Shown piece after piece: positions 50,301-57,070 of a DNA stretch of 64,000 nucleotides. The notes under the pieces were generated by a model, which did not search any database, was not told where the DNA came from, and saw only the letters and a program-made list of their open reading frames with translations. Positions within the stretch are counted from its first letter, which is position 1, and each line of letters starts with the position of its first letter. The DNA is from Charina bottae. Taxonomy: Eukaryota > Chordata > Lepidosauria > Squamata > Charinaidae. The DNA lies in NCBI GenBank assembly GCA_023362775.1, contig JALMGJ010000008.1, positions 36,630,501 to 36,694,500 on the forward strand. The letters are read 5' to 3'. The position numbers and the translations under genes were made by a program.

Positions 50301-51503
50301 ATAAGTGAAAGGATTGATATATTATTCTTGTAATATTATTATTAATGAATGAGGTCCTGAATCCTTTAATGTAGGAATCGGGGGGGGGGGGGGAGAAAGC
50401 ATCTGAATCTTTCTCTAAGCACCTAAACCACCACCTAGTATCTGATCCCCCCAGGATATACTGTATTTTCCTATGTAAAGGCCTTGCCCTGATAATGCTA
50501 CCTAGCCTTGTAATGAAATTTCTGCAAGAACATAACCAAGCTCAGAGATCACCAAGAACCCAACCATTTCTCCCCTAGGCCATTGTTTGTTACATGGATC
50601 TCTGTGTTTAAGAGACAAAAGGGCATTCCTGTCCTACGTATTTTTTAATAAATCTAACTTCAAATGTAATGAATGTTTGCTAACATTCTTTGATAACTGG
50701 GCTAAACCCATATTCTGTATTCAAGAGAACTATGAGAATTTTATTCTTTTTAATGGGACCCACTGCTACTTAATCACTTGGTATTCTTTGAACATTCTGC
50801 ATATGTTAGGAACACATCCTCTAACAAGGGGTCCTGTTGAATTCAAATATCAACAGATACACAATAGCAGTAGCTATTACTCAACAGATACTCAATAGCA
50901 GTAGCTATTGAGCAGTAGCTCCCTAGGTATTCAGGCAGAAGTTTATTCCAGCCCTACCTGGAGTTATCTGTACTATTCTGCAGATAAAGCAAGTTATTTG
51001 ACCCTGAGATGCAGTTCTTCCATTCAAGGAATCCATCCTTCCTTTGCTAAACTGCAATGCTACTGAGCACTACCTAGTAACCCTTGTCCCAGGACTGCAG
51101 TTCCAAAGCTCCTTTCTGGGGCCTTCAGAGCCCCTCTAACCATCATGGCTGAAAACTGACCATATAGTTCCCATCAGCTGGGGAACAGAAGAATATAAGG
51201 CCTGAAATAGCAGATCACAGTTAAAAAACCAAGGACCCATTCAAATCTCCCCTCAAACCAACCCACATCCATGTTGCAGTCCTTGGCCCCCCACAAGATT
51301 GTTACCCCTGTGGAGCTTCTGATGATCAAAAATCTCTGCTTGTATTTCTTTTTAGGTGCACCGGAGAACAATATCTAGAAAGCCAAGGGATTGATGCAAC
51401 CGCATGGGGATTATGGCAGAACCATGTTGCACTGGCTTGCATGACCCTCATTTTCCTTACTATTTCTTACTTGAAGCTACATTTCATGAAAAAGTTCTCT
51501 TAA
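25419..51503 (+). CDS. ABCG2: ABCG2 (BCRP) ABC half-transporter, 15 coding exons
   Basis: This is a plasma-membrane multidrug and urate exporter that works as a homodimer. Joining 25419-25615, 30459-30518, 31731-31845, 32307-32459, 33674-33831, 34342-34493, 35859-35963, 37858-38087, 43689-43771, 47032-47121, 48362-48486, 48692-48846, 49355-49444, 50087-50187 and 51356-51503 gives 1962 nt, 653 residues plus stop. Every junction is GT-AG and in phase. The order is ATPase domain first, then membrane domain, as in the ABCG family. Visible motifs are Walker A GPTGSGKS (78-85), Q-loop Gln124, signature ISGGE (184-188), Walker B ILFLDE (204-209), H-loop His241, the TTNQCF drug-cavity segment, an Arg474 matching human Arg482, and the leucine plug SGLLVN. 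Cys584, Cys597 and Cys606 match the human extracellular-loop cysteines 592, 603 and 608. Nothing suggests a pseudogene. The non-coding first exon is not firmly located. Confidence 0.97.
25829..25863. repeat. (GT)n microsatellite in ABCG2 intron 2
   Basis: A TG/GT run that ends GCGCGCGTGCG next to the interrupted SINE. Confidence 0.9.
25866..26507 (-). mobile_element. tRNA-derived SINE interrupted by a solo LTR
   Basis: Minus-strand head (TTTGGTGTAGTGGTTAAGGC) is at 26425-26507 and the body (CAATGGCAAACCACTTCC) at 25866-26026. The two parts are split by the 398-bp LTR-like insert at 26027-26424. Same family as 48052-48283. Confidence 0.75.
26027..26424 (-). mobile_element. solo LTR in ABCG2 intron 2
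   Basis: It begins TGTGATGG and ends ATCCTGACA, with 5-bp GTCAG duplications (26022-26026 and 26425-26429). AATAAAGAATTC on the minus strand could be the poly(A) signal, giving minus orientation. No internal coding region remains. Confidence 0.65.
27048..27365. mobile_element. non-autonomous hAT in ABCG2 intron 2
   Basis: Termini CAGGGCTTTCCAAAC and GTTTGGAAAGCCCTG are flanked by TCCTATAC and TCTTATAC, 7 of 8 bases matching. The interior is GC-rich. Confidence 0.8.
28100..28370 (-). mobile_element. two fragments of the second tRNA-SINE family
   Basis: Segments around 28100-28245 and 28270-28365 each contain TTTCTTGGCAACA and GTGGTTTGCCA or TGGTTTGCCACTGCC, in reverse relative to the copy at 48 kb. 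Heads are missing. Confidence 0.5.
28648..30106. mobile_element. 1.46-kb GC-rich non-autonomous hAT in ABCG2 intron 2
   Basis: Termini CAAGGGTCGG and CCGACCCTTG are inverted, and exact CCTTACCT duplications sit at 28640-28647 and 30107-30114. Inside are a 173-bp tandem array (29120-29805), an inverted segment near 29800-29850, and four GCAAAC-containing units at exact 38-bp spacing (29904, 29942, 29980 and 30018). It has no transposase; long open frames are composition artefacts. Confidence 0.85.
29120..29805. repeat. about 173-bp GC-rich tandem repeat, four units
   Basis: The motif CCGGCTTCCAGCGCGCCTGG recurs at 29167, 29343, 29515 and 29688 (spacing 176, 172 and 173). Units differ mainly in G-run and GGA-run lengths. 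Confidence 0.85.
30459..30518 (+). CDS. ABCG2: ABCG2 exon 3 (Walker A)
   Basis: This 60-nt exon lies between TTTTTCAG and GTAAGT. It encodes residues 66-86, including Walker A GPTGSGKS with catalytic Lys84. Human has GPTGGGKS here, so one glycine is serine. Confidence 0.97.
31731..31845 (+). CDS. ABCG2: ABCG2 exon 4
   Basis: This 115-nt exon lies between TCTCTTTTAG and GTAATT. It encodes [11 protein letters not shown] through GYVVQ, ending on the Q-loop glutamine 124. The length equals the equivalent exon of the downstream paralogue. Confidence 0.97.
31937..32156. mobile_element. hAT-type MITE with a 40-bp array in ABCG2 intron 4
   Basis: Ends CAGGGGTCCCCAACC and TTTGGGGACCGCTG lie between exact GATTATTC duplications (31929-31936 and 32157-32164). 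Three units with GCAAACCCC lie at 31997, 32037 and 32077, exactly 40 bp apart. The element lies 91 bp after exon 4 and 150 bp before exon 5. Confidence 0.85.
32307..32459 (+). CDS. ABCG2: ABCG2 exon 5
   Basis: This 153-nt phase-0 exon lies between TTTTCAG and GTAATG. It encodes residues 125-175, from [13 protein letters not shown] to VADSK, the helical subdomain of the ATPase. A 220-bp hAT element with its target duplications takes up about half of the 461-bp intron just upstream. Confidence 0.97.
33674..33831 (+). CDS. ABCG2: ABCG2 exon 6 (signature and Walker B)
   Basis: This 158-nt exon lies between CCATTAG and GTAACT. It encodes VGTQFIRG, the ABC signature ISGGERKR, Walker B ILFLDEP and the D-loop TTGLDAS. 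The catalytic glutamate 209 is present. Confidence 0.97.
34020..34109. repeat. (AATG)n then (AAAAG)n microsatellite in ABCG2 intron 6
   Basis: AATG units to 34058 are followed directly by AAAAG units to 34109. Confidence 0.95.
34342..34493 (+). CDS. ABCG2: ABCG2 exon 7 (H-loop)
   Basis: This 152-nt exon lies between TCTATGCAG and GTAAGT. It encodes [19 protein letters not shown], with H-loop His241, through [14 protein letters not shown]. The first codon (Arg) is completed across the intron from exon 6. Confidence 0.97.
34745..34998 (+). mobile_element. Sauria SINE, 5'-truncated, in ABCG2 intron 7
   Basis: It starts within the body (GTGACGGAGTGAGCTCCCGC) and ends GAGTCGGACACGACTGCAC then GGGGGAACCTTTACC. 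The tRNA-like head is missing. Confidence 0.8.
35264..35317. repeat. (TTTA)n microsatellite in ABCG2 intron 7
   Basis: About 13 units, probably the expanded tail of the inverted non-LTR fragment that follows it. Confidence 0.9.
35859..35963 (+). CDS. ABCG2: ABCG2 exon 8
   Basis: This 105-nt exon follows a T-rich tract and TTTTTGAG, and its donor is GTATGG. It encodes [20 protein letters not shown] then [15 protein letters not shown]. The [15 protein letters not shown] core is diagnostic of ABCG2. The end diverges from human, as expected for the linker between the ATPase and membrane domains. Confidence 0.92.
   Translation, partial: VMNVNHTITLLTFSWISLMETQQLWLLISLMKLK
36081..36489. mobile_element. 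Tc1/mariner-type MITE in ABCG2 intron 8
   Basis: This 409-bp element has ends CAGGTAGTCCTCAACTTA and TAAGTTGAGAACTATCTG and is flanked by TA on both sides. The interior is a degenerate palindrome of GGTCGTTAAG-type motifs. It has no coding capacity. Confidence 0.75.
37381..37711 (+). mobile_element. Sauria SINE, full length, in ABCG2 intron 8
   Basis: It has a tRNA-like head with A-box-like GTGGCTCAGTGGGTAAGAC and B-box GGTTCGAATCC, and an ACCTTTACC tail. Exact TTTACTGTTTTCT duplications flank it, so it is fairly young. Confidence 0.9.
37858..38087 (+). CDS. ABCG2: ABCG2 exon 9 (linker and start of membrane domain)
   Basis: This 230-nt exon encodes residues 314-390 ([16 protein letters not shown] through [12 protein letters not shown] to NPQASIAQ). 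The acceptor TCTCTTTAAAG follows a strong pyrimidine tract and restores the correct phase. The same frame is open upstream, so an alternative acceptor ending at 37806 would add 17 residues; I chose the shorter form because it gives the family length. A complete Sauria SINE ends about 145 bp upstream. Confidence 0.88.
38542..38676. mobile_element. palindromic hAT-type MITE in ABCG2 intron 9
   Basis: This is a 135-bp hairpin of the same family as 6930-7064, with termini CAGGGTTTCTCAACC and GGTTGAGAAACATTG and exact ATCTATCC duplications. Confidence 0.85.
38806..39092. mobile_element. non-autonomous hAT in ABCG2 intron 9, left of a tandem pair
   Basis: The first base appears mutated (AAGTGCTTTCCAAAC), and the right end is GTTTGGAAAGCTATG. 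Flanks are CTCTACAG and CAATACAG, 6 of 8 matching. The right duplication is also the left duplication of the next element. Confidence 0.7.
39101..39380. mobile_element. non-autonomous hAT in ABCG2 intron 9, right of a tandem pair
   Basis: Termini CAGAGCTTTCCAAAC and GTTTGGAAAGCTCTG lie between exact CAATACAG duplications (39093-39100 and 39381-39388). It carries about two units of the 56-bp sequence expanded at 18.6-19.2 kb. Confidence 0.85.
39548..39740 (+). mobile_element. 3' end of a non-LTR element, same family as 733-960
   Basis: It shares TTTATATTTCTATCTT, GTAAACCACCCAGGCTCCCT, GGGGGAGATGGGCGG and the ATAAATAAATA tail. Confidence 0.65.
39984..40307. mobile_element. non-autonomous hAT in ABCG2 intron 9
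   Basis: Left end CAGTGCTTTCCAAAC and right end GTTTGGAAAGTTCTG lie between exact TCTTAGAG duplications. The interior is an imperfect GGC/GTG-rich run. Confidence 0.85.
40610..41399. mobile_element. Penelope-like palindromic element in ABCG2 intron 9
   Basis: It is flanked by 13-bp duplications CTCATTAGGAATG (40597-40609 and 41400-41412). Arms 40610-40970 and 41005-41365 are a near-perfect inverted repeat around a 34-nt A-rich loop. A 34-bp tail beginning CAATTCCACCTGG follows the right arm only. Each arm contains CTGAAGA, an AGCTCCTT/AAGGAGCG hairpin and GAAACG, resembling the hammerhead motif known from Penelope-like elements. No intact protein is encoded; twin 92-codon frames in the arms are mirror images. 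Confidence 0.7.
42753..42854. repeat. (CTTC)n microsatellite in ABCG2 intron 9
   Basis: About 25 uninterrupted units, the longest tetranucleotide run in the window. Confidence 0.95.
42921..43218. mobile_element. Tc1/mariner-type MITE, left end lost
   Basis: The right end AAGTTGAGGACTACCTG followed by TA matches the 36081-36489 family. The left end is replaced near 42911 by other sequence after a C-run. Confidence 0.65.
43689..43771 (+). CDS. ABCG2: ABCG2 exon 10 (TM1)
   Basis: This 83-nt exon lies between TATTTCAG and GTGAGT. It encodes [18 protein letters not shown] then [10 protein letters not shown], the first transmembrane helix and the following loop. A 5.6-kb intron full of transposons precedes it. 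Confidence 0.95.
44009..44418. mobile_element. Tc1/mariner-type MITE in ABCG2 intron 10
   Basis: This 410-bp element has ends CAGGTAGTCCTCGCTTTA and AAAGCGAGGACTACTTG between TA dinucleotides. It is the same family and length as the copy at 36 kb. Confidence 0.75.
45213..46787 (-). mobile_element. L1-like element, internally deleted, in ABCG2 intron 10
   Basis: A 20-bp duplication TCAGCCTTCAGAGCAGGTTC lies at 45193-45212 and 46788-46807. The minus strand starts with a GC-rich leader (about 46787-46520), then a coiled-coil-rich frame of 140 codons (46083-45661) resembling an L1 ORF1, then an A-rich end. No endonuclease or reverse transcriptase is present. It could be a half-L1-type element. 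Confidence 0.6.
47032..47121 (+). CDS. ABCG2: ABCG2 exon 11 (TM2, drug cavity)
   Basis: This 90-nt exon lies between TTTCCCTAG and GTAAGT. It encodes [20 protein letters not shown] then [10 protein letters not shown]. In human ABCG2 this helix carries the substrate-stacking phenylalanine (Phe439) and Asn436, and both match here. Confidence 0.96.
48052..48283 (+). mobile_element. tRNA-derived SINE in ABCG2 intron 11
   Basis: It begins AGAGCCAGTTTGGTGTAGTG with A- and B-box-like blocks, then GGCAATGGCAAACCACTTC and the tail CAGACACGATTGAACGG before an A-run. It ends about 80 bp before exon 12. Confidence 0.75.
48362..48486 (+). CDS. ABCG2: ABCG2 exon 12 (TM2-TM3)
   Basis: This 125-nt exon lies between TTTATTATAG and GTATGC. 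It encodes [18 protein letters not shown], then [15 protein letters not shown] and TCIVYFMLG. Arg474 matches human Arg482, whose change alters substrate range. Confidence 0.97.
48692..48846 (+). CDS. ABCG2: ABCG2 exon 13 (TM4 and start of TM5)
   Basis: This 155-nt exon lies between GTTCTCAAG and GTGAGT. It encodes [20 protein letters not shown] through [11 protein letters not shown], residues 490-541. The hydrophobic pattern fits TM4 and the start of TM5. Confidence 0.96.
49355..49444 (+). CDS. ABCG2: ABCG2 exon 14 (TM5, leucine plug)
   Basis: This 90-nt phase-0 exon lies between TATCTGCAG and GTAAGT. It encodes FSGLLVNL and [12 protein letters not shown]. The paired leucines correspond to the plug between the inner and outer drug cavities of human ABCG2. 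Confidence 0.97.
49823..50055. mobile_element. miniature Penelope-like element upstream of ABCG2 exon 15
   Basis: It shares the 34-bp terminal arm (TCTGTAGCTTGAATCATGTC onward), its inverted copy and the 34-bp tail of the 40.6-kb element. Exact 12-bp duplications ACTATTTTACTG lie at 49811-49822 and 50056-50067. The interior is only TA-rich and AGAAT microsatellite. Confidence 0.7.
49855..49990. repeat. (ATATAAT)n and (AGAAT)n microsatellite
   Basis: It fills the interior of the miniature Penelope-like element in ABCG2 intron 14. Confidence 0.9.
50087..50187 (+). CDS. ABCG2: ABCG2 exon 15 (extracellular loop)
   Basis: This 101-nt exon lies between CATCATCAAAG and GTAAGT. It encodes [13 protein letters not shown] and the glycosylated loop with Cys584, Cys597 and sequons at Asn591 (NWS) and Asn596 (NCT). 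The loop from Cys584 to Cys606 is six residues longer than in human. A short Penelope-like insertion ends at 50055, only 31 bp before the exon. Confidence 0.93.
51356..51503 (+). CDS. ABCG2: ABCG2 exon 16 (TM6, stop)
   Basis: The acceptor TTCTTTTTAG precedes 148 nt encoding [20 protein letters not shown], then [20 protein letters not shown] and LHFMKKFS, with TAA at 51501-51503. It contains the third loop cysteine (606), TM6 and the basic C-terminus usual for the family. Confidence 0.97.
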
Positions 51504-51870
51504 GTCAATGATGTTGTCAAGTGTCCAATCCAGTTAGTCTGATCCAGAATAACATAAACAGGAGAATGAGAAAATAGACTATTGTTCTGCTAATTGTATT
51601 CTTCCCATCTTTTCTTCTTGATTGAACATCTCACAAACCAGAAAAGCCTCAGCCTTCTGCCAAGATATTTGTCTTTATAGTACCCTCAGATATTATTTGG
51701 TTGTGTATCAATGTATCAAAAAGTCTGAAAAGCATTGTCAATTATTTCCTGCTTACCAGTATGGAGACTCCCTTAGCATTTAGATAGCATTTATTTTATT
51801 TATGTTTTAAATTTGTATCTGCATAAGAATAAACCAAGCATGTCACAAATAAAATTAGCCATTGGTACAG
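51504..51870 (+). terminator. ABCG2: ABCG2 3' UTR with two poly(A) signals
   Basis: Non-coding sequence follows the stop. AATAAA occurs at 51828-51833 and again at 51848-51853. These are the likely cleavage signals, although the exact 3' end cannot be read from sequence. Confidence 0.6.
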
Positions 51871-51879
51871 ACATAAATG

Positions 51880-53060
51880 AACTTCAGGGAGGGAATGCTA
51901 TCTTGTAAAGAAAGGTTTTAAGATTACTTTTCAAACAATCAAGTGTGTGTTTAATTCTCCCCCCGATACTGAAGGGTTATAAAATGCTTAATTCCAGATT
52001 AATCATATTTCTCAACATACAGGATAGCGGGTGATTGATGGTTTGAAGTGTAATCATGAAGTGTAACCAAGCCCTTTGAGGTAAACCGGGTCAGGTAACC
52101 GGCACCACAAGAAATACTAGAACTCTACTTTATTGATATAGTTTATAACATTGAAAGCCTGACAACAATTCTCCTTCCCTCCCTCTTATATCAAAGATAC
52201 TCCAGGAGACACAGTCTTGAGTTTCTTTCTCGCATCTTCCTGTTTTCCTGGGCTGAGTTCATGTTTTCCTAATAACTGCCATATATTTTCTTCAAGGCTA
52301 CCTCCATACTGCTCTACAGTTGTATAAAAGTAACTTAAATACCACATCAAATCAAATCAAATTCTTTATTATAGGTCAGTGACCCAGATTAAATAAGACT
52401 TACTAAATAAAACCTACAGAATACAACCTACAAAATAGAACATATAAAATAAAATAAGGCATACAAGGTAAAAAAAAGTACAATCATGCTTGCACTATTT
52501 TGCTATTAACAATATGCAAGTTTTATTAACCGCCATGTAAGTATGGAAACATGGCATTTTTGGTTTGCTATTTACAGGCCATAGAATATTTCCACTACAA
52601 CCATTATTATGGATAGTACTTTGTGTGCAGTGCTTAGAATGAGAATTAGCCCTCTACACACCCAACCTATGTATTCTGTGAATATACGGGAGAACATTGA
52701 TATAAAAATGTGCATATTATGTTGGAACAAGGATCAGGTGGTTTCCAATTCAAATGAGCATATTATCCACAAACACAGCATGAAAGGTTTATTCCACTGC
52801 ACTACTGCATTTAAGCAATAAGCTATTTCATGCAATATTTACTCCCATACCTTTTTGGAAGCCAGTCATTGAATTAGCATACCTTAAATTTAGAACTGCT
52901 GATAGTTAGGGCCTCAGATGAATGGAAAAGCTCTGCATGTGAATTATAACCAAAAAGTTAAGGAATACCTGCTTTATTTCAAAATATATTAAGGATATCC
53001 AACACTGATGTCAAAATGGCAGGTACAACTGGGTGATCAAAGCCCTGCCTTTTTAACGTG
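51880..53060. other. spacer between the two ABCG2 genes, first part
   Basis: No gene was seen. An ATCAA repeat at 52345-52362 precedes an A-rich degraded repeat. A broken inverted-repeat element with TGACATTATTGACTGCC and TGATGTCAAAATGGCAGG surrounds the BovB copy at 53075-53522. Confidence 0.3.
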
Positions 53061-53074
53061 TGTGTGATGCATAT

Positions 53075-53522
53075 TTGTTGTTTATTCATTCAGTCGCTTC
53101 CGACTCTTCGTGACTTCATGGACCAGCCCACGCCAGAGCTTCCTGTCGGCCGTCACCATCCCCAGCTCCCCCACGGTCAAGTCCGTCACCTCCAGAATAT
53201 CATCCATCCATCTTGCCCTTGGTTGGCCCCTCTTCCTTTTGCCTTCCACTTTCCCTAGCATCAGCTTCTTCTCCAGGGTATCCTGTCTTCTCATTATGTG
53301 GCCAAAGTACTTCAGTTTTGCCTTTAATATCATTCCCTCAAGTGATCAGTCTGGCTTTATTTCCTGGAGTATGGACTGGTTTGAACTTCTTGCAGTCCAA
53401 GGCACTCTCAGAATTTTCCTCCAATACCACAGTTCAAAAGCATCTATCTTCCTTCGCTCAGCCTTCCTTATGGTCCAGCTCTCACAGCCATAGGTTACTA
53501 CAGGGATTACTACAGGGATGTA
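53075..53522 (-). mobile_element. BovB LINE 3' end, minus strand
   Basis: The minus-strand frame encodes the BovB/RTE C-terminal motif KLKYFGHIMRR with EGKRKRGQPRARW and VTKSRKRLNE. GTGATGCATAT duplications flank it (53064-53074 and 53523-53533). It is 5'-truncated, with the frame broken in the middle. Confidence 0.85.
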
Positions 53523-54689
53523 GTGATGCATATAATGCATGTCAAAAAAATCACACCTGCCATTCTGACATTATTGACTGCCCTGGCAAGATGCCCCTGT
53601 CTCACATCAACATTGATATAAAGAGATGATTAAAAATGACTTCATGGGTAGGTAAAGATAAATGTAAAAATGAATATTGCTTTAAGTCTGTGATATGTAC
53701 TGAAATGGATTCTTACGTTAATACCTTTAATGTATTTTTACCACTTGGGAAAGACAAATCTCCCAATTGTCTTTCTCCAATTGATGAGCTGTATATGATA
53801 ATGGGACTTTTAACTTCCCCAATCTTCAGTTTTATGAATATGTATTTTGCCTTCTATCTTCTTTGTGGAATTTAAAAGTGAGGAAATTAAAATTATGTGA
53901 CTATGTTAACCCTTTCATACCTTGGCAGGGTCTTGGTTCTTTCTTTTGGTCAAAATCACTGAAGGCTGCAAGGCATATAAAGAAGTATGATATTAATACT
54001 GTACTTTAGTTCAACTTATTGCCAATGCAACAAAAAGAATTTGGATTGTCTAAAACTGCAGAAAGGCAATATATTTAATTAAAACTTCTTTTGATTTCAG
54101 AGTTTGTCTGGACTTGTTGGCAGCACTAAAATCCTTGAATTATTATAATTTTTGGAAAATATTTTTCACCATTTCAAATCTATAGTACTTTTAGACAATT
54201 AATGTATATTATTATGATAGATATTGGTTATTTGTAAAAATGAAGAGTTGGAATATCTTATATTAATAATCAATGGTTAAGAGCCTTAAAATATTAACCA
54301 TGTTTCTTATGATCATGATTTTTTTTTCATGCTTATTGGACACATCAGAAAAGGTTTAGAAAAAGTTGGCTATTAGCTCCATTTTGCTGGAAGTAAGAAC
54401 TGATAAAAGGATGTCCAACCGCTGTCCTGCTTTGGTTTAATGTTCTTAAATTTGTTACAAGGCATTGGAAAGAGTAATAAGATTTAAATATATTAATGTG
54501 ATGTGACTTTTCATACCAAACATTTGGAACTTATCAACAGATGAAGAGCATTGGATTCATTGAACATTCATTGAACAACATTGAACACTGGATTCATTGA
54601 ACAAAAAGGTTACAGTATCTTGTTATAACAAAAAGACAGCACCACTCCAAATTTACAGTCCTGGATTGATGGTTGCATTCACTCTTTGC

Positions 54690-54862
54690 CTTTGAACTGT
54701 TTTTGCCTGACATAATGGAAAGATTGACTGATACTCCATGTGCTCAAAGTTTAATGTTGTGGTTTTTATATGTATTATAATATGCTTTTGTTTTGTTTTC
54801 TCTTTTTTGATATCTTGTTTTCTTTCTTCTTTTTGTATATTAAAATAATAAAAGTAAAAAAA
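54690..54862 (+). mobile_element. possible L1 3' end
   Basis: A T-rich segment ends AATAATAAAAGTAAAAAAAAA, similar in style to reptile L1 3' tails. No frame supports it, and no duplication was found. Confidence 0.3.
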
Positions 54863-55354
54863 AAGTCTGATCATACTTCTGGAAGGGCAATCCAGTATTT
54901 TTCCATGCAGATGCAAAGCCTCTTTCCTTTGCTTGCCTTTTTGGAGTGCAGGATATGGTGGTAAAGCATCATCAGATGAAGATAGGGGCCACGTTCTTTA
55001 CTGGGAATCACCTGAATTAACCTTGTTCTGATAGAGAAGCATGTTGACTTCCATACTTAAGTGTCAAGATCTTTAGGTTGGTGATGCTTATCCCCCAAGT
55101 TGCCCATATAACAGGTTACTCACATGGAGGTGATGTTACCTATTAGAAGGGGTGCTTCTGAAAAAAAAAAAGTCCAATACTCGTGAAATCCCATCTCCAA
55201 AAATAGCGCAGTCACAGTCCTGGAGGAGCAGAATGGGATGGAGGAGGAGGGAGCTCTCTCAGTGCTTCTGCTTGATGCAACACCTCTTCTATGTCCATGA
55301 CCTCAATCCAACTACTACTGAACAAGAATTTAGCACTTTTTCAAAACAGCATTA

Positions 55355-55530
55355 CAGGTAGTCCTCACTTAACAACCACAATTGGGGCCGAAATTTAGGG
55401 TGCTAAGTGAAACAGTCATTAAGCGAATCCAACCCAATTTTACGACCTTTTTTGCAGCAGCCGTTAAGCAAACCACATGGTCGTTAAGTGAATCACGCGG
55501 TTCCCCATTGATTTTGCTTGCCAAATCTGT
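55355..55530 (+). mobile_element. Tc1/mariner-type MITE, left half
   Basis: It begins with TA then CAGGTAGTCCTCACTTAA and runs into the TTGATTTTGCTTGCC segment typical of the mid-element. The right half is absent. Confidence 0.65.
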
Positions 55531-55746
55531 CCCTCCCTCCCTCCCTCCCTTGCTTTTTGCACTTTCTCTTTTCTTACTACTTTTTTCTTTAGATTTGTCT
55601 TTTACTTACCGAAAAAATTCTTAATAAAATTATATACTTTAGACTGCAATCAACTAGGACAGCTCTTCTTTGTCCACTCATTTGCACAGCACACTCTTCC
55701 TGTAGCTATTCTGGAATAAATGCTAAAATCCTCAAGGAAGTGATCC

Positions 55747-56250
55747 TATCTATAAAAGCAGAGACATCACCTTGCCGACAAAGGTCCGTATAGTTAAAGC
55801 TATGGTTTTCCCAGTAGTAATGTATGGCTGTGAGTGTTGGACCATAAGGAAGGCTGAGCGCCGAAGAATTGATGCTTTCGAACTGTGGTGCTGGAGAAGA
55901 CTCTTAAGAGTCCCTTGGACTGCAAGGAGGTCAAATCAGTCAATCCTAAAGGAAATCAACCCTGACTGCTCATTGGAAGGACAGATACAGAAGCTGAAGC
56001 TCAAATACTTTGGCCACCTAATGCGAAGAGAGGACTCACTGGAAAGGACCCTGATGCTGGGAAAGACTGAAGGCAAAAGGAGAAGGGGACGGCAGAGGAT
56101 GAGATGGTTAGATAGCATCACCGATGTAAAGAACATGAATTTGAGTAAACTCCGAGAGACAGTGGAGGACAGGAAGGCCTGGCGTGCTATGGTCCATAGG
56201 GTCACGAAGAGTCGGACACGACTAAACGACTGGACAACAACAACAAAAGG
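55747..56250 (+). mobile_element. BovB LINE 3' end with intact terminal frame
   Basis: About 165 codons are open, with VVMYGCECWTIRKAERRRID, KLKYFGHLMRRE and HRVTKSRTRLNDW, ending GTCGGACACGACTAAACGAC and an ACAAC-rich tail. It abuts the CpG-rich island. It lacks the reverse-transcriptase core, so it cannot move by itself. Confidence 0.85.
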
Positions 56251-56259
56251 CGGGTTAAA

Positions 56260-56830
56260 CCCTCCCCCCCCCCCCAGCCGAACAGCCGCCCGCAAACGCC
56301 GCCAGGCGACCCTAACCCGGGCATCCCAACCACGTTAACACTTAGGGCGCTGCACACCCCAAAGTAGCCTTTCGCCACCGCGCCTCTGCCGCAGACCCTC
56401 CGCGGACAGTTGGCGGCGCCGCGTCTCTGCTCTTCGCGGCGCCCGGCTTCGCCCAGCGTTCGGACGACCCCTGGGGCGCCCACCCTGCGCGGAGGGAGGG
56501 GCCCCTGTTGGAACGCGGCCAACGGGGCAACCGTTACTCAGGGCGATGGGGCGAGGCGGAGCCAAGCTAGGACCACGCAGCTGCATCTCCCGCCTGCACC
56601 GGCAACGCTCACCTGGGCTCAGTTTCGCGGCCCGCCGGCCTGGTTATCAACGCGCGCGCCGCCCCTCGCTCGCAGCGCCTCTCTGCCTCCCGCAGCCGCC
56701 TCGCAATGTCCCGGTAAAGCGAGAGGGAGGGCGGCGGGCGGCCAGGAGGATAATCGTAGGAGGCGAAGGGGAACGAGTCGGCTCCAGCTGATCTGGATCG
56801 CTGCCAGACGCCTGCTTCCCGTACATAAGC
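56260..56830. promoter_or_regulatory. GC/CpG-rich island between the two ABCG2 genes
   Basis: A compact GC-rich block with many CpGs, low in recognisable repeats except the BovB end on its left edge, sits 2.2-2.8 kb upstream of the first coding exon of the paralogue. It is the only island of this kind outside transposons. It may be the promoter and first exon of the paralogue; a donor-like GTAAAG occurs near 56712. Reading frames through it look like composition artefacts. Confidence 0.5.
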
Positions 56831-56945
56831 CCAGCCTTCTGCAATCTGGTGTCCGGCCAGTATTCCATCAATAGACCAATAGACGACACAGACGAGATGC
56901 GGAAAAACTCTCCCTGTATGCAGATCAGTCTTTTCCAAGTTAGAG

Positions 56946-57018
56946 TTTTCATGCTGGCTGGGGAATTCTGGGAGTTGAAGTCCATACAGCTTAAAGTTGC
57001 TAAGATTGAGAAACACTG
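56946..57018 (-). mobile_element. fragment of the palindromic hAT-type MITE
   Basis: Only one arm remains: GGGGAATTCTGGGAGTTGAA through GATTGAGAAACACTG. It matches the right halves of the complete copies. Confidence 0.6.
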
Positions 57019-57070
57019 CTAGTGGCCACCTGAACGATTGGAGCCCAGTTACCATTGCTGTACTTTAAAG

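Noticed and set aside
55772..56338. 188-codon frame as a host gene
   Set aside because: Its motifs are the BovB C-terminal region, and the last part runs into the CpG-rich island.
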